From CAVVIO01 sp963748095 (GTDB lineage: Bacteria > Bacteroidota > Bacteroidia > Bacteroidales > UBA10428), in NCBI GenBank assembly GCA_963748095.1, contig CAVVIO010000003.1, forward strand, positions 72,637-136,636: 64,000 bases of DNA. Direction: 5' to 3'. How positions within the stretch are numbered: position 1 is the first letter of the stretch; the number at the start of each line of letters is the position of its first letter. Positions 56,302 to 64,000 of the stretch are shown in pieces. Position numbers and translations under genes: made by a program. The notes beneath the pieces were generated by a model, which saw nothing but the letters and a program-made list of their open reading frames with translations, made no database searches and was not told where the DNA came from.

Positions 56302-57171
56302 TTATTCACTTAGAAACTTATAAATTGCCGAAAAGTCTAATTCTCCCAATCCTTTTTGTTTTGCAAGCGCATACAATTCTTTACTTGCATTTGTAACCGG
56401 CAGGGCCTGATTGTTCTTATAGGCTTCTGTAGCTGACAGCATCAGGTCTTTTTGTAGGTGTGTTAGCGGAAACTCAGTGGAATAATTATTATCGTTTATT
56501 TTATTCTGTTTGGTTGCGAGGAAAGGGGCTGCAACCGGGCCTCCGGTCAGAATTCCACCCATCAGACCGGTATTTAGCCCCAGGCTTTTACCTAAGGCAA
56601 GCGCCTCAGCATAAGCGGCCATGGTGTTGCCGAGAAGTGTATTTATTACCATCTTCATGGAAGTGCCTTTTCCGTTGTCGCCCAGGTGTACCCATTTCTT
56701 ACCCATTATTTCGAACAATGGCTGCATCTCTTCCACATCGTTTTTAGCCCCTCCCAGTAAAAATACCAGTTCGCCTTTTTCGGCAGGAATGATCGATCCG
56801 GCTACCGGGGCATCGATAAAACGAATATTCCTTTTTTTTGCTTCCTGTGCCATTTCAAATGTGAAGGAAGGATTAACCGTACTACAGTCGATCCATAAAG
56901 AACCTGGTTTCATATTTTCAAGTAGGCCCTTACTGCCAAGCGCCGTGGATTTAACAGCTTCCGGATCGGAGAGCATGGTAAACACAATTTCCGAATTCCG
57001 GGCAAGTTCATCTACCGATTTTGATACGATGGCCCCTGATTTTTTTAATGATTCACATTTTGAGGTAGAACGGTTGTATACTTCCAATTTATGATCAGAA
57101 GTCAGCAGGCGCGCTGCCATCCGGCTTCCCATTAATCCCATGCCTATAAATCCTATTTTCTTATCTTTCAT
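56302..57171 (-). CDS. NAD(P)-dependent beta-hydroxyacid dehydrogenase
   Basis: 289 residues from ATG 57171 (an upstream frame to 57267 begins before the nucleotide-binding fold and is not needed). GFIGMGLMGSRMAARLL is the Rossmann loop; the family motifs FIDAPVAGSIIPAEKGELVFLLGG and LLGNTMAAYAEALALGKSLG with the catalytic Lys in DNGKGTSMKMVIN are present. Probable 3-hydroxyisobutyrate or tartronate semialdehyde-type reductase. Its operon partner is the DUF1080 gene. Confidence 0.88.
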   Translation of the reverse strand: MKDKKIGFIGMGLMGSRMAARLLTSDHKLEVYNRSTSKCESLKKSGAIVSKSVDELARNSEIVFTMLSDPEAVKSTALGSKGLLENMKPGSLWIDCSTVNPSFTFEMAQEAKKRNIRFIDAPVAGSIIPAEKGELVFLLGGAKNDVEEMQPLFEIMGKKWVHLGDNGKGTSMKMVINTLLGNTMAAYAEALALGKSLGLNTGLMGGILTGGPVAAPFLATKQNKINDNNYSTEFPLTHLQKDLMLSATEAYKNNQALPVTNASKELYALAKQKGLGELDFSAIYKFLSE

Positions 57172-57252
57172 TTTTATTATTATTAGTGTGTAATTTTTGA
57201 ATAATAATTGTTTTTGTATGTTCGATCCTTTTTTCTCAATCTGTTTTAATCG

Positions 57253-57283
57253 TTGCGAATATGCCAAACTTGGCTTAAATTTG
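57253..57283 (+). promoter_or_regulatory. Promoter of the lipoprotein hydrolase gene with palindrome
   Basis: TTG (57253-57255), 20 bases, then TAAATTTG (57276-57283), an exact TAnnTTTG. A small palindrome, GCCAA (57263-57267) with TTGGC (57270-57274), lies in the spacer and ends 2 bases before the -7 box; it could be an operator. The ATG is at 57313. Confidence 0.65.
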
Positions 57284-57312
57284 TTTAAATACTATAACTT
57301 AAACCCGTTTCC

Positions 57313-58581
57313 ATGAAAAGTAATCGAATTATACACAAATCACGGTTCTGTCATTTAAGTACGGTAGTACTCATAACAATCATTACCGCTTTACTGTTTA
57401 ACAGTTGTAAGAAAAACAATGACACTACTGAACCTCCTAAAACCAATGATTACCTTATCGATTATCAGCAGACTGGATTTTATGCCATAAGTACTATCAA
57501 AGGATTAATAAGTGGTATGGCAACCAGTTACCCCGATATAAACGGATTGGCAGAAAGTACAAATTACAGCGTTGTTGTCTATAAAATAAATTATAAAACG
57601 CAATATAAGGATTCTACCATTACTGCTTCCGGACTGGTGTGCGTGCCGGTTGCAAGCCAGTCATTTCCGGTTATCAGTTTTCAGAATGGTACCAACACAC
57701 TTAAGTCGAATGCTCCTAGTGTGAATCCGACAAACAGCCTGTATCTCTTGCTGGAACTCATGGCCGGAAACGGGTATGTAATTGTAATACCGGATTATAT
57801 TGGTTTCGGGGCTTCGGCAGATATAATGCATCCCTATTACGACCGTACTTCTACCGACAATGCGGTGATAGATATGATAAAGGCCAGTTATGAATTGCTG
57901 AATGAAACAACTGTCTCAGCAAAAAGTAACGGACATCAGTATCTGATGGGTTATTCACAGGGAGGCTGGGCAACCTTGTCGGCACTGGATAAAATTGAAA
58001 ACGGGAGTGATACCACAATTACGGTTAAGGCAACCTCATGCGGAGCAGGGGCATACGATATGATGTCGGTATCGGATTATATATTTCAGCAGGATACTTT
58101 CCCGGGTCCGTTGTATTTGCCCTATTTTATTTATTCACAGCAAAAGCTTGGAACCATCAGCGATCCACTCACAAAATATTTTAAGGAACCCTATGCGGGA
58201 AGAATTCCCAACCTGTTCGATGGATTGTATAGTAACGCGGAAGTAGATGCACAGCTAACCGATACCATAGCCAGCCTGGTAACTGATAATTTAAGAAATA
58301 ATCTTGATGCCGGTGCTGATTTCAGTGTGTTAAGAAACCTGCTGACAGAAAACAGCGTGACGGCCTGGAAACCTCATTCCCTGATAAATTTTTATCATGG
58401 GACAGCCGATTTAAATGTACCGCCATCACAATCAGATAATATATATGCTGCTTTTCAAAATCTGGGAGTATCTTCCAGTCAGGTTAAATTGTACAAACTC
58501 GATGGATTGAACCATGAAACCGGAATAGTTCCATGGGGGATCATGACTATTGCCTGGTTCAACTCGCTGGAAAAAGAGTAG
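57313..58581 (+). CDS. Lipoprotein alpha/beta hydrolase
   Basis: 422 residues. Lipobox LLFNSC (Cys about residue 34) follows a membrane leader. The hydrolase domain has VISFQNGTNTL, VIVIPDYIGFG, the nucleophile elbow GYSQGG, and the acid/His region HGTADLNVPPSQSDN and LDGLNHETG. It resembles secreted lipases and acyl hydrolases. It is 20 bases ahead of the NagB/PIG-L fusion gene, so the two are probably co-transcribed. Confidence 0.82.
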   Translation: MKSNRIIHKSRFCHLSTVVLITIITALLFNSCKKNNDTTEPPKTNDYLIDYQQTGFYAISTIKGLISGMATSYPDINGLAESTNYSVVVYKINYKTQYKDSTITASGLVCVPVASQSFPVISFQNGTNTLKSNAPSVNPTNSLYLLLELMAGNGYVIVIPDYIGFGASADIMHPYYDRTSTDNAVIDMIKASYELLNETTVSAKSNGHQYLMGYSQGGWATLSALDKIENGSDTTITVKATSCGAGAYDMMSVSDYIFQQDTFPGPLYLPYFIYSQQKLGTISDPLTKYFKEPYAGRIPNLFDGLYSNAEVDAQLTDTIASLVTDNLRNNLDAGADFSVLRNLLTENSVTAWKPHSLINFYHGTADLNVPPSQSDNIYAAFQNLGVSSSQVKLYKLDGLNHETGIVPWGIMTIAWFNSLEKE

Positions 58582-58601
58582 TCCCTAATACGAAGAAAAA
58601 G

Positions 58602-60917
58602 ATGAACTTTTCAAAAGTAGAACAAGCATTCCATTCTTTTTCAGGCAACAAAAGTATATCCACAAGGATACCCTATATTATTGTCGATAATTTTCCAAAA
58701 CTGGGATTAATCACATCTTTACGGTTTTTAGAATGGATATCGGAAAATCCTGAAGGTGTTATTAGCTTGCCTACAGGTAAAACACCTGAATATTTTATTA
58801 AATGGACCCAATACCTTTTGGAAAACTGGAAGATTAAAAAAGCGGAAGAAATAAGGGAAAAGTACGGCTTGCGGGTAGAGAAAAAACCAGAGCTTCGCGG
58901 GCTACAGTTTGTTCAGATCGATGAATTTTATCCTATTAATTCCAGCCAACATAACAGTTTTCATAATTATGTATTGAATTTTTATATCAACGGGTTTGGT
59001 CTGGATAAGAACAGGGCTTTGCTGATAAACTCCAATGAAATACCTTTACCGGACAGCATGCATTATGAGGAGGTATTTCCCGATTATCATGTGGACCTGT
59101 CATTACGGTTCAGGGAATGCAGGTCCTCTTTTGAGAATTTACAGCAGCAGGCTATTTTTAGTATTGATAACTGGTGCGTTGACTATGAAAATAAAATAAG
59201 AGATAAAGGGGGAATTGGCTTTTTTCTTGGAGGTATCGGCCCCGATGGACACATTGCCTTTAATACCCGGGGTTCGGGAAGTTTTTCATCTACCAGGCTT
59301 ACCTCGCTTAATTACGAAACGCAGGCCGTTGCTGCTTCTGATCTTGGCGGCATTGAGGTTTCGGCTAACCGGCTGGCTATAACCATTGGTCTGGAAACCA
59401 TTACGTATAATCCCGATGCTGTTGCTATTATTATAGCCGCAGGAGAGGCTAAAGCTGGATTGGTAAAGCAATCACTCGAAAATGAAATTACAAATATTTA
59501 CCCGGCAACTACTCTAATCCGACTGAAAAACAGCAGGTTTTATCTTACAACCGGCGCTGCATCAAAGCTTACCGATCGTAAGAACAATTATTACCTGTCG
59601 GGGAAATGGACGCATCAAAAATCGGAACGGGCAGTACTTGATCTATGTAAAGGGATTAATAAATATGGCCATCGTCTGGTAATGGAAGATCTTAGTAAGG
59701 ATGACTATTGCAAACATATCCCGAATCTTGATGAAAACACGGTTCAATCTGTAATTGATAGTATTAAGGCAAAGATCGAAAGTGGAATGCAAAATGAAGA
59801 AAACCAGGTCTTTTTTCATACAGGTCCGCATCACGATGACATTATGCTGGGACTTTTGCCTTATATAACAGAACACATAAAAAATCCCACCAATCAATTT
59901 CATTTTGCCGTTCTGACATCCGGTTTTACGGCTGTTACCAATAAATTCATCATTGATGTTTTAAAGGACACCAGGCAATTCCTTGACAATGGTCAGATAG
60001 GTATGGTAAATTACCCCGATTTTTTTGAATCAGGTTATAAATACAAGTGGGATAAAGATGTATATCACTATTTGACAAAAGTCGCGTCGGGCGAACAACA
60101 CCAACGACGTAGAGGATTATGTCACCGCATAGTAAGAGCTGTTGTGGATATTTACAAAGTGAAAACCTTCGATCATTTAAGGGATACGATTAACGAAATT
60201 TTATCTGTACTGAAGAACAGTTATGATGGGGAAAAGAATCCCCCAAAAATTCAGAAATTAAAGGGCATGCTTCGTGAATTTGAAGAAGAACTTGTTTGGG
60301 CCCACTTTGGCGTACAGGTTAAAAATGTTCATCATTTAAGGCTGGGTTTTTATACCGGTGATATTTTTACCGAACAACCTGAAAAAAACAGGGATGTTCT
60401 GCCTGTTTTGGAGATGCTGAAAAAGATAAATCCGACAGTCATAAGTTTGGCATTTGATCCCGAAGGAAGCGGGCCCGATACACATTATAAAGTGTTGCAA
60501 GCCATTGCCGAAGCATTGCGTGAATGGCAAAAAGAAACAGATATTTCCGGCCTCCGTATATGGGGATACCGGAATGTATGGTACCGGTTTCATGCAGCAG
60601 ACGCGAACGTCATCGTACCGGTTCCGCTGAGTTCCATAGGAACAATGGATCATGTATTTTCCCATTCTTACCTGAGTCAGGTTGATGCATCGTTTCCCAG
60701 CTATGAGCTAAACGGTAAATTCAGCGAACTGGCCCAGAAAATATGGGTGGAACAATTAAAAGATATCCAGCTGTTATTGGGGAAGAACTTTTTTTATCAG
60801 AATGACCATCCACAGATCAGGGCAAGCCATGGACTGATCTTTTTTAAAGAGATGGATGTGAATGAGTTTCTTCAACAGGCCAGAGAACTGGAAAAATCAA
60901 TAGAAGGCTTTGTTTAA
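58602..60917 (+). CDS. Glucosamine-6-phosphate deaminase-like / PIG-L deacetylase-like fusion
   Basis: 771 residues from ATG 58602 (in-frame upstream codons to 58533 overlap the previous gene and are not needed). The N-terminal half is NagB-like: VISLPTGKTPEYFIKW, FVQIDEFYPI, GIGPDGHIAFNTRGSG. The C-terminal half (from about residue 405) is PIG-L/LmbE-like with HTGPHHDDIMLG, the zinc-binding HxxHDD-type site, and FDPEGSGPDTH. The combination would remove an acetyl or similar group and deaminate an amino sugar phosphate. The fusion is known in Bacteroidota. Confidence 0.9.
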   Translation: MNFSKVEQAFHSFSGNKSISTRIPYIIVDNFPKLGLITSLRFLEWISENPEGVISLPTGKTPEYFIKWTQYLLENWKIKKAEEIREKYGLRVEKKPELRGLQFVQIDEFYPINSSQHNSFHNYVLNFYINGFGLDKNRALLINSNEIPLPDSMHYEEVFPDYHVDLSLRFRECRSSFENLQQQAIFSIDNWCVDYENKIRDKGGIGFFLGGIGPDGHIAFNTRGSGSFSSTRLTSLNYETQAVAASDLGGIEVSANRLAITIGLETITYNPDAVAIIIAAGEAKAGLVKQSLENEITNIYPATTLIRLKNSRFYLTTGAASKLTDRKNNYYLSGKWTHQKSERAVLDLCKGINKYGHRLVMEDLSKDDYCKHIPNLDENTVQSVIDSIKAKIESGMQNEENQVFFHTGPHHDDIMLGLLPYITEHIKNPTNQFHFAVLTSGFTAVTNKFIIDVLKDTRQFLDNGQIGMVNYPDFFESGYKYKWDKDVYHYLTKVASGEQHQRRRGLCHRIVRAVVDIYKVKTFDHLRDTINEILSVLKNSYDGEKNPPKIQKLKGMLREFEEELVWAHFGVQVKNVHHLRLGFYTGDIFTEQPEKNRDVLPVLEMLKKINPTVISLAFDPEGSGPDTHYKVLQAIAEALREWQKETDISGLRIWGYRNVWYRFHAADANVIVPVPLSSIGTMDHVFSHSYLSQVDASFPSYELNGKFSELAQKIWVEQLKDIQLLLGKNFFYQNDHPQIRASHGLIFFKEMDVNEFLQQARELEKSIEGFV

Positions 60918-60937
60918 TAAAAATTGAATCGTAATGG

Positions 60938-60966
60938 TTTGGATGCTATTTTTTTATTCATATTTG
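60938..60966 (+). promoter_or_regulatory. Possible promoter of the symporter gene
   Basis: TTTG (60938-60941), 17 bases, then CATATTTG (60959-60966), seven of eight TAnnTTTG bases. The symporter ATG is at 60999. Confidence 0.45.
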
Positions 60967-60998
60967 TATAATTCATAAACAGACATAAAATTACAAGC

Positions 60999-62807
60999 AT
61001 GTATATCGAAAATCTTGACTGGGGAATCATTATTCTGTATTTTATTGTAAGTATGGGCATCAGCATTTACATGTCGAAACGGGCAGGAAAAAGTACGAGT
61101 GATTTCTTTCTGACGGGCAGAAATTTACCCTGGTACATTGCCGGTACCAGCATGGTAGCCACAACATTTGCCGCCGACACTCCGCTGGCGGTAACCGAAC
61201 TGGTAGCGCAAAAAGGAATAGCCGGAAACTGGTTATGGTGGAACATGCTGTTCGGGGGAATGCTGACTGTTTTCTTTTTTGCCCGTTTGTGGAGACGGTC
61301 CGATATCATTACGGATGCAGAATTTGTAGCCATCCGCTATTCAGGAAAAGCTGCACGTTTTTTAAGAGGATTCAGGGCCGTATACATTGGGATATTTATG
61401 AATGCTGTGGTAATGGCCTGGGTAAACCTGGCGATGGTAAAAATCCTGAAAGTAATATTTCCCGGTTTGACATTTTTCGGATTACACGAAATAAACTTTT
61501 TGGGCCTCACTTTTAGCTCACATCTTCTGGTAGTTGGACTCTTAATGGTATTTGTTGCTATTTATTCTTCTATATCGGGACTTTGGGGAGTTTCTTATAC
61601 CGATACTTTCCAGTTTATTATAGCCATGGGAGGAAGTATTGTGCTTGCTTTTATAGCTATGGAACATGTAGGTGGCATTACTGGATTAAAAGCACAACTG
61701 GCAAATGTCAACTGGGTTTTTGATTTTATGCCTGTTGTAGGGGAAAATGCAACTTCAGCAGCGGGAGTGTCTGCAGGTTTGCTAAAAATGAGCGCGGTTG
61801 CTGTTATTGCTTACCTGGGAGTTCAATGGTGGGCGAGTTGGTACCCGGGAGCTGAACCCGGCGGTGGTGGTTATATTGCCCAACGTATGATGTCGGCTAA
61901 AGATGAAAAACATTCCCTGCTGGCAACCTTGTGGTTCCAGGTAGCTCACTATGCATTAAGGCCCTGGCCATGGATCCTTGTGGCCCTTGCTGCGCTGGTG
62001 TTATACCCCGCAGAGCCTGATAAAGGAGCTACTTATGTTATGGTAATACGCGATTTCTTGCCATCAGGATTACTTGGGCTATTACTGGCGGCCTTTTTTG
62101 CGGCTTATATGTCAACGATAGCTTCACAAACAGTTTGGGGCACATCGTATATTATCAACGATTTGTACCGTCCGTTCATAAAGCCCGGAGCCAGTGAAAA
62201 ATATTATGTCAGAATTTCAAGAATTACCACTTTTTTTCTTATCATTTTTTCATTGGTTGTTACTACACAATTCCAACGGATCAGCGATGCCTGGAAATTT
62301 ATCCTTGCCTGTAGTGGAGGTATTGGTTTGGTACTTTTACTGCGATGGTTTTGGTGGAGGATTAATGCATGGTCGGAAATTGTGGCCATGTTGGCGCCTT
62401 ATGCCATTTACCCCATTCTGGTATTTAAATATCACATGAGTTACGAAACGTCACTGATTATAATAGTAGCCTGGTCAACTATTGTGTGGATGCTGGTTAC
62501 CTATCTGACACGTCCGACTTCAGAACAGAAGCTAATTGAATTTTATACAAAAGTACATCCCGGTGGGATAGGCTGGAAACCCATTGCGAGGAAGGTTCCC
62601 CAGGTAAAAGGCGATACGGGTTATCTGCAATTATTTGCCAATTATATTTTCGGTTGTTTGCTGGTGATGTTCACATTGTTTGGGTTTGGCAAGATTATAT
62701 TCAAAGATTATGTAACAGGATTTATTTTTATAGGGATCGCACTTATTTCAGGAGTTGTTATTTACAGGAATTTATCAAGGATAGGCTGGGAAAAAGTTAT
62801 TAAATAA
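60999..62807 (+). CDS. Sodium:solute symporter (SSS family)
   Basis: 602 residues, about 14 membrane helices. YFIVSMGISIYMSKRAGKSTSDFFLTGRNLPWYIAGTSMVATTFAADTPLAVTELVAQKG is the N-terminal Na+-site helix pair, and WWASWYPGAEPGGGGYIAQRMMSAKDEKHS is the signature loop of helix 6-7. Family members carry sugars, amino sugars or acids with Na+. Its place after the NagB/PIG-L fusion suggests amino-sugar uptake, but this is inference. Confidence 0.9.
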   Translation: MYIENLDWGIIILYFIVSMGISIYMSKRAGKSTSDFFLTGRNLPWYIAGTSMVATTFAADTPLAVTELVAQKGIAGNWLWWNMLFGGMLTVFFFARLWRRSDIITDAEFVAIRYSGKAARFLRGFRAVYIGIFMNAVVMAWVNLAMVKILKVIFPGLTFFGLHEINFLGLTFSSHLLVVGLLMVFVAIYSSISGLWGVSYTDTFQFIIAMGGSIVLAFIAMEHVGGITGLKAQLANVNWVFDFMPVVGENATSAAGVSAGLLKMSAVAVIAYLGVQWWASWYPGAEPGGGGYIAQRMMSAKDEKHSLLATLWFQVAHYALRPWPWILVALAALVLYPAEPDKGATYVMVIRDFLPSGLLGLLLAAFFAAYMSTIASQTVWGTSYIINDLYRPFIKPGASEKYYVRISRITTFFLIIFSLVVTTQFQRISDAWKFILACSGGIGLVLLLRWFWWRINAWSEIVAMLAPYAIYPILVFKYHMSYETSLIIIVAWSTIVWMLVTYLTRPTSEQKLIEFYTKVHPGGIGWKPIARKVPQVKGDTGYLQLFANYIFGCLLVMFTLFGFGKIIFKDYVTGFIFIGIALISGVVIYRNLSRIGWEKVIK

Positions 62808-62912
62808 AAGATCAGAGTTATATTTTCACTTGTAAAGAGTCCAGTTCTTTTCTTGTGATGGTGGGTAATTTGTTATTTTGTAATTTTTTAAGCACCAGCA
62901 TTCCGGTTTTCT

Positions 62913-63146
62913 TTATGAAACTTTTATACTGAAATAATTTTTTCCTTCCACGGCAGGAATGTAGGTCTGGTGAATGTAAGGCTTATTATATTTTAAAATA
63001 TCATATCCCCATCCGTTGTTCAGTTTAATTACCTGGAAGCCGTAAACCTGAGATTGCTTTTGTGCCGGTGTTTTAACAAATTTCGTTATAGTTACAGCAA
63101 TAACTATGATTGCTGCAGCTAATAGAAATTTATTCAGTTTAGTCAT
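62913..63146 (-). CDS. DUF4907-like small membrane protein
   Basis: 77 residues from ATG 63146. One N-terminal membrane helix (about residues 6-22), then a short beta region with YGFQVIKLNNGWGYDILKYNKPYIHQTYIPAVEGKNYF, the DUF4907 pattern. The ATG overlaps the end of the kelch gene by 8 bases, so it is translated in tandem. These two often occur together in Bacteroidota; function unknown. Confidence 0.8.
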   Translation of the reverse strand: MTKLNKFLLAAAIIVIAVTITKFVKTPAQKQSQVYGFQVIKLNNGWGYDILKYNKPYIHQTYIPAVEGKNYFSIKVS

Positions 63147-64000
63147 ACTCGTTATAATCTTTATCTGGTTCGAATGACCAGATATCATCGAAAAAATAAC
63201 TACTACTTCTACCGGTCGTAACATAACTAACATTATTGATAGTAAAAGCAACAGCATCAAGACGGGAAGCACCTTCAAAATTGGTTTTTTCCTGCCACAG
63301 GTCTGTAAGTGGATCGTATTCCCAAACATTGTTTCCTACGGTTCCCTGTCCACCTGTAGCTACATATCCTTTTCCATTTGCAGAAAAAGCCACTTTACCG
63401 GTACCAACGATGCTTGTGTAATCGTTATCAAAATCTTCAGATGTTGCATCTGAAATTGATCTCTTCTTGGTCCAGATGTCAGCATCGGGATCGTATTCCC
63501 AAAAATCGTTTTCGTAAATCCCGTTATCCACACCCGTACATATATATCCTTTCCCGTCGATCACAAAGCCTACGGCACCTGTCCGTTTACTTCCGCCTAC
63601 ACTGGTTTTTTGTGTCCATGTATCACTCTGCGGGTTATAAGCCCAGAAATCTTTCAGGTAATTCCCGTCAAAACCGGTACCAATATAACCCAGGCTACCT
63701 ATTGAAAATCCAACGGCGTCATATCTTGCAGTACCGGCAAAATCAGCTTTGCGGGTCCACTTGTTAGTAGTTGGATTATATTCCCAGAAATCATTCAGTT
63801 TGTCTGTGCCGTTATATCCTGTTCCTACATATCCTTTTGTGTCTATAGCAAAGCCTACCGCACCGTTTCTTGCAGAATCGGGAAGATCGGCTATCTGTTT
63901 CCAGGAGTTTTTCACCGGATCGTATTCCCAGAAGTCCTTTAGCCGTTCGGAACCGTCATAGCCGGTACCCACATATCCTTTATTTGCTATATTAAAAGCT
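63139..64000 (-). CDS. Kelch-repeat protein (5' end beyond the window)
   Basis: The frame remains open to the window edge, so the start is missing. Five or six tandem repeats of about 48-50 residues are visible, each with R..AVGF.I..KGY+GTGYDG...LNDFWEYDP..N.W. They form beta-propeller blades, probably of a surface or periplasmic protein. The partner downstream is the DUF4907-like gene. Confidence 0.85.
   Translation of the reverse strand, partial: AFNIANKGYVGTGYDGSERLKDFWEYDPVKNSWKQIADLPDSARNGAVGFAIDTKGYVGTGYNGTDKLNDFWEYNPTTNKWTRKADFAGTARYDAVGFSIGSLGYIGTGFDGNYLKDFWAYNPQSDTWTQKTSVGGSKRTGAVGFVIDGKGYICTGVDNGIYENDFWEYDPDADIWTKKRSISDATSEDFDNDYTSIVGTGKVAFSANGKGYVATGGQGTVGNNVWEYDPLTDLWQEKTNFEGASRLDAVAFTINNVSYVTTGRSSSYFFDDIWSFEPDKDYNEYD

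Noticed and set aside
1..64000. CRISPR arrays, tRNA or rRNA genes, insertion sequences, prophage
   Set aside because: No repeat-spacer pattern, cloverleaf, transposase, integrase or phage structural gene was seen by eye; a covariance-model scan could still find small RNAs.

Overview
The window looks like chromosomal DNA of a Bacteroidota bacterium, probably Bacteroidales or a relative such as Marinilabiliales. The support is a type IX secretion C-terminal sorting domain, a carboxypeptidase-regulatory/DUF5686 outer-membrane protein, a MurF-alanine racemase fusion, a DUF4907/kelch pair, FtsX permeases without a linked ATPase, several ECF sigma factors, and promoters that fit the Bacteroidota pattern TTG-N17-21-TAnnTTTG. 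Shine-Dalgarno sequences are mostly weak, with two clear exceptions. I see no rRNA, tRNA, CRISPR array, insertion sequence or prophage.

Layout. 1-9.5 kb: a run of plus-strand genes (PASTA protein, a T9SS cargo broken by a frameshift, RluD, DUF5686 barrel protein, Era, Dabb protein, Der, lipoprotein). 9.5-16.6 kb: DnaB and IspE diverge from a shared region with two good promoters, followed by minus-strand biotin carrier/carboxyltransferase genes and LptF/G-Tgt. 16.7-22.3 kb: GT2, sigma factor, RsmG, porin-like protein, NAD synthetase and a Crp/Fnr regulator. 22.3-29.4 kb, minus: an orphan sugar-binding lipoprotein, three LPS-type glycosyltransferases, MurF-Alr and Tdk. 29.6-32 kb: RsmI and a Ca2+/Na+ antiporter. 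32-35.7 kb, minus: a cell-envelope cluster with an alanine-rich lipoprotein, two L,D-transpeptidases, an unknown membrane protein and a 40-residue membrane peptide. 36-49 kb: sigma factor/PepSY-like pair, LytTR regulator, DUF6051 hydrolase, a frameshifted GH2 lipoprotein, a sulfide:quinone oxidoreductase-like enzyme with a 52-residue companion, an FtsX permease, and a second sigma factor with a membrane partner. 49-55.5 kb: a TMTC-like GT-C/TPR protein (frameshifted), an Asp/Glu racemase-like protein, then a nitric-oxide module (Rof-like protein, Fe-S-type Rrf2 regulator, DUF488, quinol NO reductase). 55.5-64 kb: DUF1080, a beta-hydroxyacid dehydrogenase, a lipoprotein hydrolase, a NagB/PIG-L fusion, an SSS symporter, and a DUF4907/kelch pair cut by the window end.

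How the genes fit together. The 32-36 kb cluster is the best candidate for an undescribed system. Its lipoprotein and the anchor region of one transpeptidase share an alanine-rich helical motif, and two unknown membrane proteins follow in the same run. The nitric-oxide module has a clear regulatory logic: an 11-bp-arm perfect palindrome sits on the -7 box of the NO reductase promoter, and the same -7 sequence, TATCTTTG, precedes the Rrf2 gene.

Quality caveat. Four genes are split by five apparent frameshifts, and every one is repaired by removing a single base. This insertion-only bias fits residual sequencing error at least as well as gene decay, so these loci should be confirmed in reads before anything is built on them.
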